Shown in pieces: positions 17,888 to 20,013 of a stretch of DNA of 20,013 nt. Below the pieces are notes generated by a model that was not told the DNA's origin, searched no databases, and worked only from the letters and a program-made list of their open reading frames with translations. This DNA comes from Jimgerdemannia flammicorona (lineage: Eukaryota; Mucoromycota; Endogonomycetes; Endogonales; Endogonaceae), in the NCBI GenBank assembly GCA_003990745.1, contig RBNI01002020.1, forward strand, positions 1 to 20,013, read 5' to 3'. How positions within the stretch are numbered: the stretch's first letter is position 1; each line of letters opens with the position of its first letter. A program made the translations under genes and the position numbers.

Positions 17888-20013
17888 TGAGTGGCCCTCT
17901 GTAACTATGTTCTTCTGAATGGTGAGTGGGTTGGAGAGCAGGACTTTGGGTTGGTGGCCCTGTTATATAAAGACAAGTAGAGGAGAGAGGACTGGAAGAA
18001 CTGGAGACCAATCATGCTTCTGAATATAGACAGGAAGATAGTGATCAAGGTGATTGTTGCAAGGCTACAGAAGGTTGCCCAACAGGTGCTGGGTGAGGAG
18101 CAGTGGGGCTTTGTTGGTGGTAGACTTATCAGAGATGGGATAGCCTGAGTTCATAGCATTATTGAAGGAGCATGGGCTTGTGGATTGGATGGAAGACTGG
18201 TATTTTTGGACCAGGAGAAAGCCTATGACTGTGTCTGGTGGGTGTGGCTGGGCAAGGTGCTGGATAGAATCCGTATTCCCCAATGATTTTGGGCTTCTAT
18301 ATTGAATCTGTTGGAGGGCAGTAAGGCAGCACTGATGTATAATGGTCACTGGGGTCTGGTGTTCCCCTTGGGAAGAAGAGTTCCTCAGGGAGATCCACTG
18401 TCTTCTATCCTTTATGTCCTTTCATTAGAACCTTTGATGGATAGGGTATAACAAAAGATAGCAGGGCTCACTCTATATGGGATGGTGTGGAAGGTGGGGG
18501 CCTTTGCAGATGATATGGTAGTTGGACTTGGCTTGGTGGTAGATATTGAGATGCTTAAGGAGATGGTTGAATGGTATAAGGCATATTCTAGAGTAAAACT
18601 CAACTGGTATAAGTGTGAGATGATGGTGCTAGGGAATGGGCTTGTGGGAGGGGACATCATTGGAACAATTGTCCCTACAGGAGAGGTGGTGAGATATTTG
18701 GGCATCTTCCTTTCTGTATATAGTTCTGTCTTGCCACAGTTGTGGTAGAAAAGGAGGGTGGTCATTTGGGGGGAGGTTGGAGAGATCACCACATCTTCCT
18801 AGTAGGCTGGGTTTTAATCCTGAATATCTACTGGTTCCCTAAGCTATGGTATGTTGCATATAATTTGGACTTTCCAGCTTGAGTGGTGAAGAGACTGATG
18901 AAACTGGCTAGAGACTGGATTTGGACAGGGAGGTGGTCTCAGATAAGTTGGAACACTCTGGCAATACCAGTGGTTCAGGGAGGGCTAGGCCTAGTGGACT
19001 TTCCTAAGAGGTTGTACTGTCTGTAAGCATGGTGGTTGAAAAGGACTGTTGATTTGCAGGGATAGGGTTGGGTGTTACTAATGCAGAAGATATAGGAGAT
19101 AAGGTTCTCTCCATGAGGGTCCTTGGGAGATTTGCTCTCTCTGATAGGTCTGGATGGAAGCTGACAGCTATAATATAAGGACTTCTGGTGAGGGATGGTG
19201 GATGGAGCATACTGAATTGGCCTGTGCTGGTAAAGCAATGAGGGGGAGATACTGTGGGGCCCAGCTATATGGCAATGAGATAGACTGCTTCTGGGGAGTG
19301 TTCCACTTACTGAGTTTGATATTAGTGATGGTATGGAGTGTCAGCAGGATCTTGGCCAGGATCTTTGGCCAAGTAGTTGGCAGGCAGTGAGGATTGATAA
19401 GAAGTGGGACTGGGCAGAAGTCTGGGCATAGAGTGCTGAGGTGCAGAGGTGGCTTCCTCCCAAGTTCTGGGTGGTATGGTAGCAGATGCTGTGGAGGAAT
19501 GTCATGTTGAATTTTCATACTAGGCATCTGGTAGATGGTGGCTGATTAGACTGTGAGGAGTATTATAATGTAGAGCATGTAGGGGGTTTTGTGCAGATGC
19601 CAGAACATTGAGGGAGTGTGAGGTTCTGGGAGACTTTTGGATAGTGGTAGGGGACTGACTGAGGGTAGAGAGGAGGCTGGATGGAGAGAGAGGTTGCTGG
19701 GAGGATTTGAGATCTCAGTTAGTGAGTGGTGTGGACAATGGTTGGCTCACTGTAGAGTGGGTTTTAGCAATATAGATAGGGCTGGCTGGATATTGGCTCT
19801 TTGTTTTTGAGAAGGGGCAATAGTTAGATATATAAGAGAAGTTGTTAAGATAGGAGGGGTTGATGAGAGATTTGCTGACTGGGTGGTGGATTGATTGGGG
19901 TCTCCAGAGTGGGTGGCATTACCATCTGGTAGAAGGGATCTGTAAATAGAGTAGGGGGTAGGTGGAGATGGTAAATGACAAAGTTGTCTTTCATTGTGAG
20001 AGAGTGGGGGGGG
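17888..20013 (+). pseudogene. LINE copy 3, reverse transcriptase and C-terminal region, runs off the window
   Basis: This is the best-preserved copy. From about 17900 to 18750 one frame holds the RT with about five stops: DFGLVALLYKDK, NWRPIMLLNIDRKIV (18000), GEEQWGFVGGRLI, RLVFLDQEKAYD, FPLGRRVPQGDPLS, LYVLSLEPLMDRV, GAFADDMVVGL (FADD at 18503-18514) and LNWYKCEMMVLG. Then come VVRYLGIFLS, WYVAYNLDF (after a frame change) and GGLGLVDFPKRLYCL (near 18985). The motif set is that of the L1/Tx1 group of LINEs. The endonuclease and ORF1 are missing at the 5' end, which abuts the foldback element. The 3' end lies beyond the window. Stops arise at W (TGG to TAG or TGA) and Q positions. Open frames on the minus strand here (18065-18349, 18412-18792, 18975-19238, 19168-19527) are antisense shadows. 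Confidence 0.88.

Noticed and set aside
18065..19527. Several 70-126-codon minus-strand open frames
   Set aside because: They lie antisense to the LINE copy 3 reverse transcriptase and C-terminal region, whose plus-strand motifs are unmistakable.
1161..20013. Mitochondrial or bacterial origin because of high AT content
   Set aside because: Spliceosomal GT/AG introns, Plavaka and LINE families and CpG depletion are nuclear eukaryotic features.

Overview
The window looks like a transposon graveyard from a fungal nuclear genome. It is AT-rich. CpG is almost absent after about position 1,150, while TG, CA and TA are common. Coding remnants carry short introns (about 75-240 nt) with GTA...AG borders. 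They are dominated by a Plavaka-type transposase, an L1/Tx1-like LINE family and a DIRS/phage-like tyrosine recombinase. Plavaka elements are best known from Basidiomycota, so a basidiomycete-like fungus is the first guess, but the phylum cannot be fixed from the sequence. I see no ordinary host gene, tRNA, rRNA or CRISPR array.

Region by region: 1-220 holds a hairpin and a GATTCGAATC microrepeat. 223-1160 is a unit flanked by roughly 76-bp imperfect inverted repeats around a 267-codon reading frame broken by two stops; this is the only stretch with normal CpG. 1402-5012 (minus) is a nearly full-length, intron-containing, stop-riddled Plavaka transposase. 5035-6225 is a repeat-filled divergent intergenic region: a ~30-bp minisatellite, an array with regular 50/61-bp spacing, and an inverted block of the minisatellite. 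6492-8044 (plus) is a second intron-containing gene that I cannot name, transcribed away from the transposase. 8045-9800 holds weak unassigned remnants. 9818-11834 is a run of unrelated tandem repeats (61-73, 18 and 15 bp units and a ~175-bp duplication).

11850-20013 is a retroelement cluster. LINE copy 1 (11850-13839) has its RT part inverted relative to its 3' part and A-rich tail, the structure expected from twin priming. A tyrosine recombinase pseudogene lies at 14070-15045. LINE copy 2 (15719-17585, minus, with poly-A) contains an internal ~310-bp piece flipped in place, and its RT active site reads FVNN instead of FADD. A ~290-bp foldback element sits between the 5' ends of copy 2 and copy 3. 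LINE copy 3 (17888 to the window edge, plus) is the best preserved and keeps FADD. G-richness against C-richness on the + strand switches at each LINE orientation change.

Stop codons and catalytic-residue losses are mostly explained by C-to-T / G-to-A transitions (W to stop, Q to stop, R to C or H). This fits methylation-driven decay or a RIP-like process. None of the transposable-element genes appears functional. The best candidates for something undescribed are the unnamed gene at 6492-8044 and the inverted-repeat-flanked reading frame at 276-1076.
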